Positions 15,814 through 22,411 of a stretch of 22,411 nucleotides of DNA are shown here, in pieces (within the stretch, counting starts at the first letter, position 1; every line of letters starts with the position of its first letter). The notes below the pieces were generated by a model. It did no database searches and had not been told where the DNA came from. It saw only the letters and a program-made list of their open reading frames with translations. The position numbers and the translations under genes are program-made. Source of the stretch: Piscirickettsiaceae bacterium (lineage in GTDB: Bacteria; Pseudomonadota; Gammaproteobacteria; Nitrosococcales; Methylophagaceae); assembly GCA_018646825.1 (NCBI GenBank), contig JABGUA010000038.1, positions 1 through 22,411 of the forward strand, given 5' to 3'.

Positions 15814-16513
15814 TTTCTTTGTACTCTTTTCGAGAGATGACAATAAAACAGATGATGCCAGCAAGGCCAATCAATAACCATTGAATGGCATAACCGACAT
15901 GCATGTAATATTTGTTTTCCATTTTTATCGGGACAGGAATAAGCTGACCGATTTGGTTTTCTGCGTATAACACAAAAGGAAATAATTCACTTTCTAGTTG
16001 TTGGTTTAACAAGGGTATTTCAATTTGTTGCATCAGCTTGGGCCAATTTGGGTCAAGGTTAGACTCTTGCAGCATAAATCCGGCTTGTGGCTCTCTGATA
16101 AGGCCTTGTACTTCAATATATTCAGGTAGAGGTGCTTGTAAGACTAATTTTTTCTGTTTTGGTTGCCAACCTAGATTCACTAAGATTAAAAAGTATTGTG
16201 TTTGCACTTCTGCCAATACGTGCCAGCCACCGATACCTTGATGGGTTTTATTATCTAGGAAGTAGTGATTCTTCACTTGACCCGACAAATTGACCTTTTG
16301 ATAAGCTTCGGGTGATTTTGATAAGGATGACACTGGTCTTGATTCTTGCACTTGATAAGCTTGAAAAAGTGCATCAGAAAGTTGGGCTCGCTGCCATTGC
16401 CAATTAGCTAAAATTGAACAGACGACAACAGCAAAAAAAGCGAAGAGCAAAAAAGGGATTTGTACTGATATTTTCCAATTAAAGAATGACCAGATAAATC
16501 TATTTTTTGCCAC
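15782..16513 (-). CDS. SURF1-family cytochrome oxidase assembly protein
   Basis: SURF1 proteins help insert heme a into cytochrome oxidase subunit I. This one has the classic plan: an N-terminal membrane helix (LLFAFFAVVVCSILANWQW), a large external domain and a C-terminal helix (QWLLIGLAGIICFIVI). Family marks include W-Q-WQRA after the first helix, GWHVLAEV, VNLGW and YAIQWLLI near the end. The frame is open from TTG at 16540, but no ATG begins it. GTG at 16513 is chosen because AGGCGA precedes it and the resulting N terminus is short, as in relatives; TTG at 16540 remains possible. It overlaps the next gene by 32 nt. Confidence 0.9.
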   Translation of the reverse strand: MAKNRFIWSFFNWKISVQIPFLLFAFFAVVVCSILANWQWQRAQLSDALFQAYQVQESRPVSSLSKSPEAYQKVNLSGQVKNHYFLDNKTHQGIGGWHVLAEVQTQYFLILVNLGWQPKQKKLVLQAPLPEYIEVQGLIREPQAGFMLQESNLDPNWPKLMQQIEIPLLNQQLESELFPFVLYAENQIGQLIPVPIKMENKYYMHVGYAIQWLLIGLAGIICFIVISRKEYKENERKEKKLAS

Positions 16514-16592
16514 TTCGCCTGTCCCCGAATATTGCTCCAAACTAAAGCATTATTTTAGGAACAATTTTGTTTTGTTGTGTGTAGTTAACCTT

Positions 16593-17486
16593 CTAGAATA
16601 CGTAGACAACTAAGAATAGTATTAACCAAACGACATCTACAAAGTGCCAGTACCAAGAACCAGCTTCAAATGCGAAGTGGTTATCAGGTGTGAAGTGGCC
16701 TTTCATGACACGAATGAGTAAGACAATTAGAATAATAGTACCAATGGTGACGTGAAAACCATGGAAACCTGTTAATAAGAAGAAAGTCGACCCATAAATA
16801 CCTGAGTTGAGTGTTAAGTCCAAGTCTGAATATGCATGAGCATATTCATACGCTTGTACGTATAAAAAGACAGCAGCTAAAACGATTGTTATCGCTAACC
16901 AGATTTTTATCTTAAGGCGTTCACCATGTCGTAATGCATGATGAGCAAAAGTAACTGTAACGCTCGAGGCCACTAAAAGAATAGTATTGATTAATGGTAA
17001 AGTCCATGGATTCATGACTTCTTTGATTGGCGTGAACATTTCAGGGTTTGGTGGCGTCAATAATGGCCAAGTTGCTTCGAAGTTAGGCCATAGCATATTG
17101 GCAAGCCCTTTATCGCCTTCGCCGCCTAACCAAGGCACAGAGAAAGTACGTGCATAGTACAAAGCACCAAAGAAGGCTAAAAAGAACATGACTTCTGAAA
17201 AAATAAACCAAGTCATACCATAACGGAATGAAATATCAACTTGAGGCGAGTAGGCGCCGCGGCGAGACTCAGCAATGACATTACCAAACCAACCAAATAA
17301 CATAATGGTGAGGATGACAACACCAGAGTACATAATGATTGAGCTGCTTTGTGATGCATGATCGGCTGTTTGAAGGTCGACCAATGTTAACCCAGTACCA
17401 CCTAATGTTAAAAACATGGCGATAGCGCCCACGATCGGCCATATGCTTTGATCTGGGACGTAATATGAGTCTGAAGAGTGTTCCAT
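16593..17486 (-). CDS. ctaE: cytochrome c oxidase subunit III
   Basis: Subunit III stabilises the oxidase and its proton uptake and is a seven-helix inner-membrane protein. The 297 residues carry typical blocks: RYGMTWFIFSEVMFF near 88-102, SSVTVTFAHHALRHG near 174-188, YGSTFFLLTGFHGFHV near 230-245 and a C-terminal WYWHFVDVVWLILF. The ATG at 17486 shares its A with the TAA of the upstream ctaG gene (TAATG), indicating coupled translation. SURF1 follows 79 nt later. The small DUF2909-type gene often found after subunit III is absent here. Confidence 0.97.
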   Translation of the reverse strand: MEHSSDSYYVPDQSIWPIVGAIAMFLTLGGTGLTLVDLQTADHASQSSSIIMYSGVVILTIMLFGWFGNVIAESRRGAYSPQVDISFRYGMTWFIFSEVMFFLAFFGALYYARTFSVPWLGGEGDKGLANMLWPNFEATWPLLTPPNPEMFTPIKEVMNPWTLPLINTILLVASSVTVTFAHHALRHGERLKIKIWLAITIVLAAVFLYVQAYEYAHAYSDLDLTLNSGIYGSTFFLLTGFHGFHVTIGTIILIVLLIRVMKGHFTPDNHFAFEAGSWYWHFVDVVWLILFLVVYVF

Positions 17487-18046
17487 TAATTACCTACCTT
17501 TTTAACTTTATGTGGGTCACTTGCTGGTGCAGTTGAATTAGTAATATCAAATAACGTATATGACAAGGTGATTTTGTCGATGCCTTCTGGTAGTTCTGGG
17601 TCAACAACAAAAATCAATGGCATATCTTTATGTTCGCCCGCTTCTAAAGGTTGTTGTTCAAAACAAAAGCATTCAATTTTGTGCAAATACTCAGCTGCAG
17701 CAGAAGGAGAGACGCTCGGTACTGCTTGAGCTACTGCGGCTGTATTATATGTATTTGTAACGCGGTATGTCGTTGTTTTTCTTTCACCCGTGGCGACAGT
17801 CATTTGGACGTCATTCGGTTTAAATTCCCATGGCAAATTATCGTTTTTATTAACGATAAATTGCATGGTCACTTGTCTCGACTGAACATTGTCACCGCTG
17901 GATAACTCACCTTCATACTTTCCAGCTGTCTTGCCATTTAACCCGGTTACTTCACAGAACACGTCATACAATGGCACAAGGGCAAATCCAAAGCCGAACA
18001 TAAGTACGACTAATATAACTAACCCTTTGGGTGTAGATAAGTTCAT
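17486..18046 (-). CDS. ctaG: cytochrome c oxidase assembly protein CtaG/Cox11
   Basis: Cox11/CtaG is a membrane-anchored periplasmic copper chaperone that delivers Cu(I) to the CuB site of subunit I. The 186-residue protein has one N-terminal membrane helix (about 9-26). FCEVTGLNGKT follows with the conserved cysteine C31, and the copper motif CFCF has C126 and C128 within KIECFCFEQQ. LSYTLFDI closes the domain. Its ATG at 18046 shares a base with the coxA stop (TAATG), and its own stop shares a base with the ctaE start. The direct coxA-ctaG-ctaE coupling leaves no room for the DUF2970 gene seen in some relatives. Confidence 0.96.
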   Translation of the reverse strand: MNLSTPKGLVILVVLMFGFGFALVPLYDVFCEVTGLNGKTAGKYEGELSSGDNVQSRQVTMQFIVNKNDNLPWEFKPNDVQMTVATGERKTTTYRVTNTYNTAAVAQAVPSVSPSAAAEYLHKIECFCFEQQPLEAGEHKDMPLIFVVDPELPEGIDKITLSYTLFDITNSTAPASDPHKVKKVGN

Positions 18047-19641
18047 TATTTTTGCTCAATTACCGGTGGTGTAGTGAACGTGTGGTAAGGCAGAGGTGTT
18101 GGTAATGTCCATTCAAGACCTTCTGCACCTTCCCATGGCACTTGTTCAGCCAACTTATCAGAGCGTACTGCTTTGATAACAAGGTAAACAAAGATCAGTT
18201 GTGAGGTACCGAATAAGAAGGCACCCATACTGGCCATCATGTTGAAGTCTGCAAACTGTAAAGCATAGTCAGGGATACGACGTGGCATACCTGCTAAGCC
18301 GACAAAGTGCATTGGGAAAAACGTTAGGTTTAGACCAATAAACGATAACCAAAAGTGTGTTTTCCCTAAAGACTCGTCATACATCTTGCCACACCATTTA
18401 GGCAGCCAATAATAAACACCAGCGACGATACCAAATACGGCACCAGGTACCAACACATAATGGAAGTGAGCTACAACAAAATAGGTGTCTTGATACTGGA
18501 AATCAACAGGTGCAATTGCAAGCATGATGCCTGAGAAACCACCAACAGTGAACAAGATAACAAAGGCGATAGCAAATAGCATTGGTGTTTCAAAGGTTAA
18601 AGATCCTTTGAACATTGTTGCTACCCAGTTGAATACTTTTACACCGGTTGGCACAGCAATCAGCATCGTTGCATACATGAAGAATAGTTGGCCACCAATG
18701 GGCATACCAACAGTAAACATATGATGAGCCCAAACGACGAAGGACAGCAATGCAATTGCGATGAGGGCATAAACCATTGAGTGGTAACCAAACAGTTTCT
18801 TACGAGAGAACGTTGGAATGATTTCTGATACTACGCCAAAAGCGGGTAAGATCATGATATAGACTTCAGGATGACCAAAGAACCAAAAAATATGCTGGAA
18901 TAGTACGGGATCACCACCACCTGCAGCACTGAAGAAACTGGTTGCAAAGTGAATATCCATTAACATCATGGTAACGACAGCAGCAAGGACAGGCATAACA
19001 GCAACGAGTAAGAATGCTGTGATGAGCCATGACCATGCAAACATAGGCATTTGCATTAAGCCCATGCCAGGTGCACGCATGTTAAACAAGGTCACAATGA
19101 TGTTCATTGCACCCATGATTGATGAGATACCCATCATATGGATTGCAAAGATAAAGAAAGTGACACTTGGAGGTGCATAAGTTGTAGATAATGGAGCGTA
19201 GAAAGTCCAGCCAAAGTCTGGTGCACCACCTTCCATAAACAATGTTGAAAGTAACATTGTAAACGCGAAAGGTAAGATCCAGAAGCTCCAGTTGTTCATT
19301 CGTGGGAGGGCCATATCAGGGGCTCCAACCATCAGCGGGATTTGCCAGTTGGCAAGGCCAACAAAGCCAGGCATAACCGCGCCAAAGACCATGATGAGGC
19401 CATGCATTGTGGTCATCTGATTAAAGAAACCAGGATCAACAAGTTGCATACCCGGCTGGAATAATTCAGCACGGATAACAAAAGCCATCATGCCACCAAT
19501 TAAGAACATGGTGAGACTGAAGATAAGGTACAGCGTACCGATATCTTTGTGGTTAGTTGTAAACACCCATCTCAGTAAGCCTTTAGCAGGCCCGTGATCG
19601 TGGTGATCGTGGTCATCTAGTGTTAATGTTTGCTCGCTCAT
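18046..19641 (-). CDS. coxA: cytochrome c oxidase subunit I
   Basis: Subunit I holds heme a and the heme a3-CuB centre where oxygen is reduced and protons are pumped. The 531 residues span twelve helices. Metal ligands are H80 and H394 (heme a), H392 (heme a3), and H257, H306 and H307 (CuB). Y261 in GHPEVY is the cross-linked tyrosine, and E259 in the same motif marks an A1-type oxidase. K335 in PTGVKVFNW is the K-channel lysine. A histidine-rich tail DDHDHHDHG (9-17) precedes the first helix. AGAGG lies about 5 nt before the ATG at 19641. coxB ends 18 nt upstream. Confidence 0.98.
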   Translation of the reverse strand: MSEQTLTLDDHDHHDHGPAKGLLRWVFTTNHKDIGTLYLIFSLTMFLIGGMMAFVIRAELFQPGMQLVDPGFFNQMTTMHGLIMVFGAVMPGFVGLANWQIPLMVGAPDMALPRMNNWSFWILPFAFTMLLSTLFMEGGAPDFGWTFYAPLSTTYAPPSVTFFIFAIHMMGISSIMGAMNIIVTLFNMRAPGMGLMQMPMFAWSWLITAFLLVAVMPVLAAVVTMMLMDIHFATSFFSAAGGGDPVLFQHIFWFFGHPEVYIMILPAFGVVSEIIPTFSRKKLFGYHSMVYALIAIALLSFVVWAHHMFTVGMPIGGQLFFMYATMLIAVPTGVKVFNWVATMFKGSLTFETPMLFAIAFVILFTVGGFSGIMLAIAPVDFQYQDTYFVVAHFHYVLVPGAVFGIVAGVYYWLPKWCGKMYDESLGKTHFWLSFIGLNLTFFPMHFVGLAGMPRRIPDYALQFADFNMMASMGAFLFGTSQLIFVYLVIKAVRSDKLAEQVPWEGAEGLEWTLPTPLPYHTFTTPPVIEQK

Positions 19642-19659
19642 GAAGGCCTCTTTATTACT

Positions 19660-20778
19660 CTATTTACTCATGTATGCTTTGACATCAGCAGGTGATATAA
19701 CTTCACCTGTTTTGTTATCCCAAGTATTACGCTTGTATGTGATAACAGCTGCTAAGTCGACTGCAGAAAGTTGTTTACCGTATGCAGCCATTGCTGTGCC
19801 GGGTACACCGTTGACCATGATATCCATATGTTTCTCGATATCACCAAGAACTACTTCATTACCGTTAAGTGCAGGGAATGCTGGAGGTAAACCTGAACCA
19901 TCAACCATATGACAGGCTGCACAGTTCTTTTGATATACCGTTTCGCCTTTTGCGACGAGGTCTTCCATAGTCCATTCTTGCTCAGCTGCTGCTGCTGTGG
20001 CGAGTGCTTGAGCTTTCTGCTCATTTACCCAGATGTCGTAGTCTTCTTGCGTTACAGCTTTAACGACAATAGGCATGAAGCCATGGTTTTTTCCGCATAG
20101 TTCGGCACATTGACCACGATAAGTACCTACTTCATTAATACGTGTCCAAGATTCATTGATGAAGCCCGGAATAGCATCTTTTTTGACGGCTAATTCAGGA
20201 ACCCACCAAGCATGAATAACATCATTCGCGGTAAATAAGAATCGGACTTTTTTATTGATAGGAACGACAAGTTCATTATCGACTTCAAGTAAATAATTTG
20301 GGTTTTTTTCTTGTGCGTTTGCTATTTCTTCTTTTGGTGTAGTCAACGTACTAAAAAAGTCGATATCTTCATTTAAGTATTTGTACTGCCATTTCCACTG
20401 ATAACCAGTCACCTGGATATCAATATCCGAGTCGCTTGAGTCATACATGTCTATTAGGACAGTGGTTGAAGGTACAGCCATGCCAATGAGAATTAGGAAT
20501 GGGATGACAGTCCAAATGACTTCGACAGTCGTGCTTTCATGGAACTGGGCCGCTTTAGCACCTTGAGATTTACGGTGGTAAATGATGGACCAAAACATGA
20601 CACCAAAAACAACGACCCCGATAGCTACACATATCCATAAGATAAGCATATGTAGATCATAGACGGTGTTACTCGTATCGGTTACACCTCTTGGCATGTT
20701 TAATTCCCATGCAGCGTACACGCTACTAGGAATTAGGAACGCAAGAGCTATACAAAACTGATGCAGGAATCGTTGCAT
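19660..20778 (-). CDS. coxB: cytochrome c oxidase subunit II with fused cytochrome c domain
   Basis: Subunit II receives electrons from cytochrome c at the CuA centre. The 372-residue chain begins with a signal peptide (cleavage likely after VYA, about residue 22). Two membrane helices follow (about 42-66 and 87-108), then the CuA domain with ligands H189, C224, E226, C228, H232 and M235. A linker rich in Ala and Gln leads to a C-terminal cytochrome c domain with CAACH at 286-290 and a likely axial methionine M330 in GTAMAAYG. The fused heme makes this a caa3-type oxidase. It is the first gene of the operon, with AAGGA about 9 nt before the ATG and a promoter near 20901-20929. Confidence 0.97.
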   Translation of the reverse strand: MQRFLHQFCIALAFLIPSSVYAAWELNMPRGVTDTSNTVYDLHMLILWICVAIGVVVFGVMFWSIIYHRKSQGAKAAQFHESTTVEVIWTVIPFLILIGMAVPSTTVLIDMYDSSDSDIDIQVTGYQWKWQYKYLNEDIDFFSTLTTPKEEIANAQEKNPNYLLEVDNELVVPINKKVRFLFTANDVIHAWWVPELAVKKDAIPGFINESWTRINEVGTYRGQCAELCGKNHGFMPIVVKAVTQEDYDIWVNEQKAQALATAAAAEQEWTMEDLVAKGETVYQKNCAACHMVDGSGLPPAFPALNGNEVVLGDIEKHMDIMVNGVPGTAMAAYGKQLSAVDLAAVITYKRNTWDNKTGEVISPADVKAYMSK

Positions 20779-20900
20779 GAATAGTTTTCCTTAGATTTTT
20801 GTCATGCCTGTTTTACTAGGCAACTTCGTTTTATAAATTTTTAGTGAGTCCACTTTTAGATGAGTTTATCTGGGGCAGACAGGGCGTTTTTACAGGTCGC

Positions 20901-20929
20901 ATTATATAGGAGTTTTTGGTCTGGGTCAT
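20901..20929 (-). promoter_or_regulatory. putative promoter of the cox operon
   Basis: On the minus strand ATGACC (20929-20924) and a perfect TATAAT (20906-20901) are 17 bp apart. Transcription would begin near 20894, leaving a leader of about 115 nt before coxB. The leader contains a small TGCCT/AGGCA hairpin near 20800-20822. Confidence 0.6.
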
Positions 20930-21065
20930 GTGTTTTTTGCTGATTTAGTTGTGTTTTATTGTTTGTCATTGATTCTTGATTTCACTTTTAAAGTTATAGT
21001 TAGTTTCAGTGTAAATTTTATTTATTACAATATGTTAAAACACCTATGTTTCATATTTTATATCG

Positions 21066-21085
21066 ACCTTTATTGTGATAAAGGT
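21066..21085. repeat. 8-bp inverted repeat (hairpin or operator)
   Basis: ACCTTTAT and ATAAAGGT form a perfect 8-bp dyad around TGTG. On the plus strand TATTT follows. It lies 221 bp before the symporter start and within no gene, so it may be an operator or a weak terminator. Confidence 0.4.
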
Positions 21086-21121
21086 TATTTAAGTTCCTGA
21101 AGAGGCTCAATATTTCAATAG

Positions 21122-21136
21122 CTTACAAAATGTAAG
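21122..21136. repeat. 6-bp inverted repeat, operator-like
   Basis: CTTACA and TGTAAG flank AAA, a compact 15-bp dyad of the size bound by many dimeric regulators. It lies 37 bp to the right of the 21066 dyad. Confidence 0.35.
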
Positions 21137-21306
21137 TGATTTATTGGTTAAACTTGAGGAGCATTAGTTTATTTTAAGACTATGTTTAGCTAAGAGATTG
21201 TTAGATACGTTAATTGCGCTAAAAGTTCTTTGTTTTGTGTCTTGTTTGACAAAAGCATACTATTGATTTTTCTATAGCTAGCAACTAACTATATTCAAGG
21301 TGAACA

Positions 21307-22411
21307 ATGGGTTTAACAATTAAGGTTTTATTGGGTGTTGTATTTGGCATCATTATTGGTTTAATCATTAATTTGTCAGGACTCAATGCTGAAGGACATT
21401 GGGTCAACACTTATCTAGTTGATGGATTATTTTTAGTCATAGGAAAGCTATTTATTAACGCGTTGATGATGTTGGTTGTTCCTTTGGTTTTCTTTTCTTT
21501 AATCTGCGGTGTTTGCGGCATTGGTAATATCAATACGCTAGGTCGAGTGGGTGGTAAGGCTTTTTTATTGTATTTGATGACGACTGCCGTCGCGATTGCC
21601 GTCGCGATTAGTTTGTCCGTTTCTGTCGGTTTGGGTGAGGGTATGACGTTGGTATCTGACGCGACTTTTTCAGCAAAACCAGTACCACCTTTGACTGAGG
21701 TGCTGATCAATATAGTGCCTTCTAATCCTGTTCAAGCTATGGCAAATGGCGATATGTTGCCTTTGATATTCTTTTCTATTTTATTGGGTATTAGCATGTT
21801 GATGGTGGGGGAAAAAGCGAAACCCTTTGTCCGAGCAGCTGATATAGCCAATGAGATTATGATGAAGATGGTAATGATGGTGATGGCTGTGGCGCCTTAT
21901 GCTGTTTTTGTCTTAATTAGTCGTTCAGTTGCGGAACTTGGTCTAGATTTATTAAATCAATTGGCGGGGTATGTCTTAGTCTTGATCGCTGCTTTATTGT
22001 TTCATCTATTTGTGACATTAATGTTAGTCCTGAAAGCTTTTTCAGGCTTAAATCCGTTGATTTTCTTACACAAGATGCGTGGTGCACAGATTTTTGCATT
22101 TAGCACGGCAAGTTCTAATGCGACAATTCCGATTACTTTGCGTGCAGTGACCCAACGTTTGGGCGTTAATAATTCAGTTGCTTCTTTTACGGTGCCTTTT
22201 GGTGCAACCATAAACATGGATGGCACGGCCATTATGCAAGGTGTTGCCACAGTATTTATTGCTAACTTATATGGTGTTGAATTAGGGATGACGGGTTATT
22301 TGACGGTGATTATGATGTCGGTGCTTGCTTCAATAGGTACTGCTGGTGTACCTGGCGTTGGCTTGATTATGTTGTCAATGGTGTTTGTTCAGGTTGGCTT
22401 ACCTATAGAAG
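21307..22411 (+). CDS. dicarboxylate/amino acid:cation symporter (SLC1/DAACS family), 3' end cut
   Basis: This is an inner-membrane sodium- or proton-coupled carrier for glutamate, aspartate or C4-dicarboxylates. The 368 readable codons run off the window without a stop. Family marks are PLVFFSLICG in the early helices, the serine-rich hairpin FSTASSNATIPIT, the NMDGTAIMQG motif that coordinates cation and substrate, and SIGTAGVPGVG of the second hairpin. The middle helix is unusually methionine-rich (IMMKMVMMVMAV). AAGGTGA at 21297-21303 sits before the ATG at 21307, which settles the start. It is divergent from the cox operon. Substrate cannot be assigned; the motif is closer to GltP-like members than to DctA. 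Confidence 0.93.
   Translation, partial: MGLTIKVLLGVVFGIIIGLIINLSGLNAEGHWVNTYLVDGLFLVIGKLFINALMMLVVPLVFFSLICGVCGIGNINTLGRVGGKAFLLYLMTTAVAIAVAISLSVSVGLGEGMTLVSDATFSAKPVPPLTEVLINIVPSNPVQAMANGDMLPLIFFSILLGISMLMVGEKAKPFVRAADIANEIMMKMVMMVMAVAPYAVFVLISRSVAELGLDLLNQLAGYVLVLIAALLFHLFVTLMLVLKAFSGLNPLIFLHKMRGAQIFAFSTASSNATIPITLRAVTQRLGVNNSVASFTVPFGATINMDGTAIMQGVATVFIANLYGVELGMTGYLTVIMMSVLASIGTAGVPGVGLIMLSMVFVQVGLPIE
21586..21609 (+). repeat. tandem 12-bp duplication inside the symporter gene
   Basis: GCCGTCGCGATT occurs twice in tandem (21586-21597 and 21598-21609). It keeps frame and encodes AVAI twice within a predicted membrane helix. Confidence 0.7.

Larger units (their letters stand above)
20930..21306. 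other. AT-rich intergenic region between the cox promoter and the symporter gene
   Basis: I see no convincing gene here: stops are frequent in all frames and the longest start-initiated frames are about 20 codons. It holds two dyads, listed separately, and a perfect -35 hexamer TTGACA at 21246-21251. No -10 is well spaced from it; TATAGC at 21273 is 21 bp away. The symporter promoter is therefore unresolved. A small RNA cannot be excluded. Confidence 0.6.

Noticed and set aside
1..22411. Search for CRISPR arrays, transposases, phage genes, toxin-antitoxin pairs or a defence island
   Set aside because: No regularly spaced repeats, mobile-element proteins or defence-related families were seen; all large frames are housekeeping or metabolic.

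Overview
The window is ordinary, densely coded gammaproteobacterial chromosome with moderate to low GC. I see no phage, transposon, integron or CRISPR array. The uvrC-pgsA-tRNA-Gly-tRNA-Cys order matches the uvrC-pgsA-glyW-cysT order of E. coli, which supports a gammaproteobacterium. A XylA-like reductase at the left edge and a caa3-type cytochrome oxidase suggest an aerobic, possibly marine, hydrocarbon-using lineage such as the Cycloclasticus/Piscirickettsiaceae relatives. That placement is inference, not identification.

Left part (1-4760): the 3' end of a XylA-like [2Fe-2S]/FAD/NAD(P)H reductase faces a fructosamine-kinase-family gene. Next come rpiA and a Prx5-type peroxiredoxin, which converge on a shared 11-bp hairpin, then a Gfo/Idh/MocA oxidoreductase. 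A 75-codon arginine-rich ORF lies convergent to the oxidoreductase, and the two stop codons overlap.

DNA-repair block (4760-12273): mfd and a PA0069-type radical SAM gene overlap by 26 nt on the minus strand. Divergent from mfd are a 60-codon membrane protein, uvrC and pgsA. Mfd recruits the UvrABC machinery to stalled RNA polymerase and UvrC makes the dual incision, so two nucleotide-excision-repair genes sit back to back. A near-perfect sigma70 promoter follows pgsA and drives tRNA-Gly(GCC) and tRNA-Cys(GCA). A terminator-like hairpin lies between the two tRNAs.

Respiratory block (12570-20930, minus strand): a complete cytochrome c oxidase operon runs coxB (with a fused cytochrome c domain), coxA, ctaG/cox11, ctaE/coxC, SURF1, a thioredoxin-like CxxxC protein, ctaA and ctaB. 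A Yip1-family membrane gene follows. The operon supplies the core subunits, Cu insertion (Cox11), an assembly factor (SURF1) and heme A synthesis (CtaB makes heme O, CtaA oxidises it to heme A). A promoter is visible upstream of coxB.

Right edge: a 528-bp AT-rich intergenic region carries the coxB promoter and two dyads. After it, a dicarboxylate/amino acid:cation symporter gene runs off the window.

No clearly new multi-gene system is visible. The best leads are the structured leader upstream of the arginine-rich ORF, the mfd-radical SAM overlap, and the hairpin between the two tRNAs.
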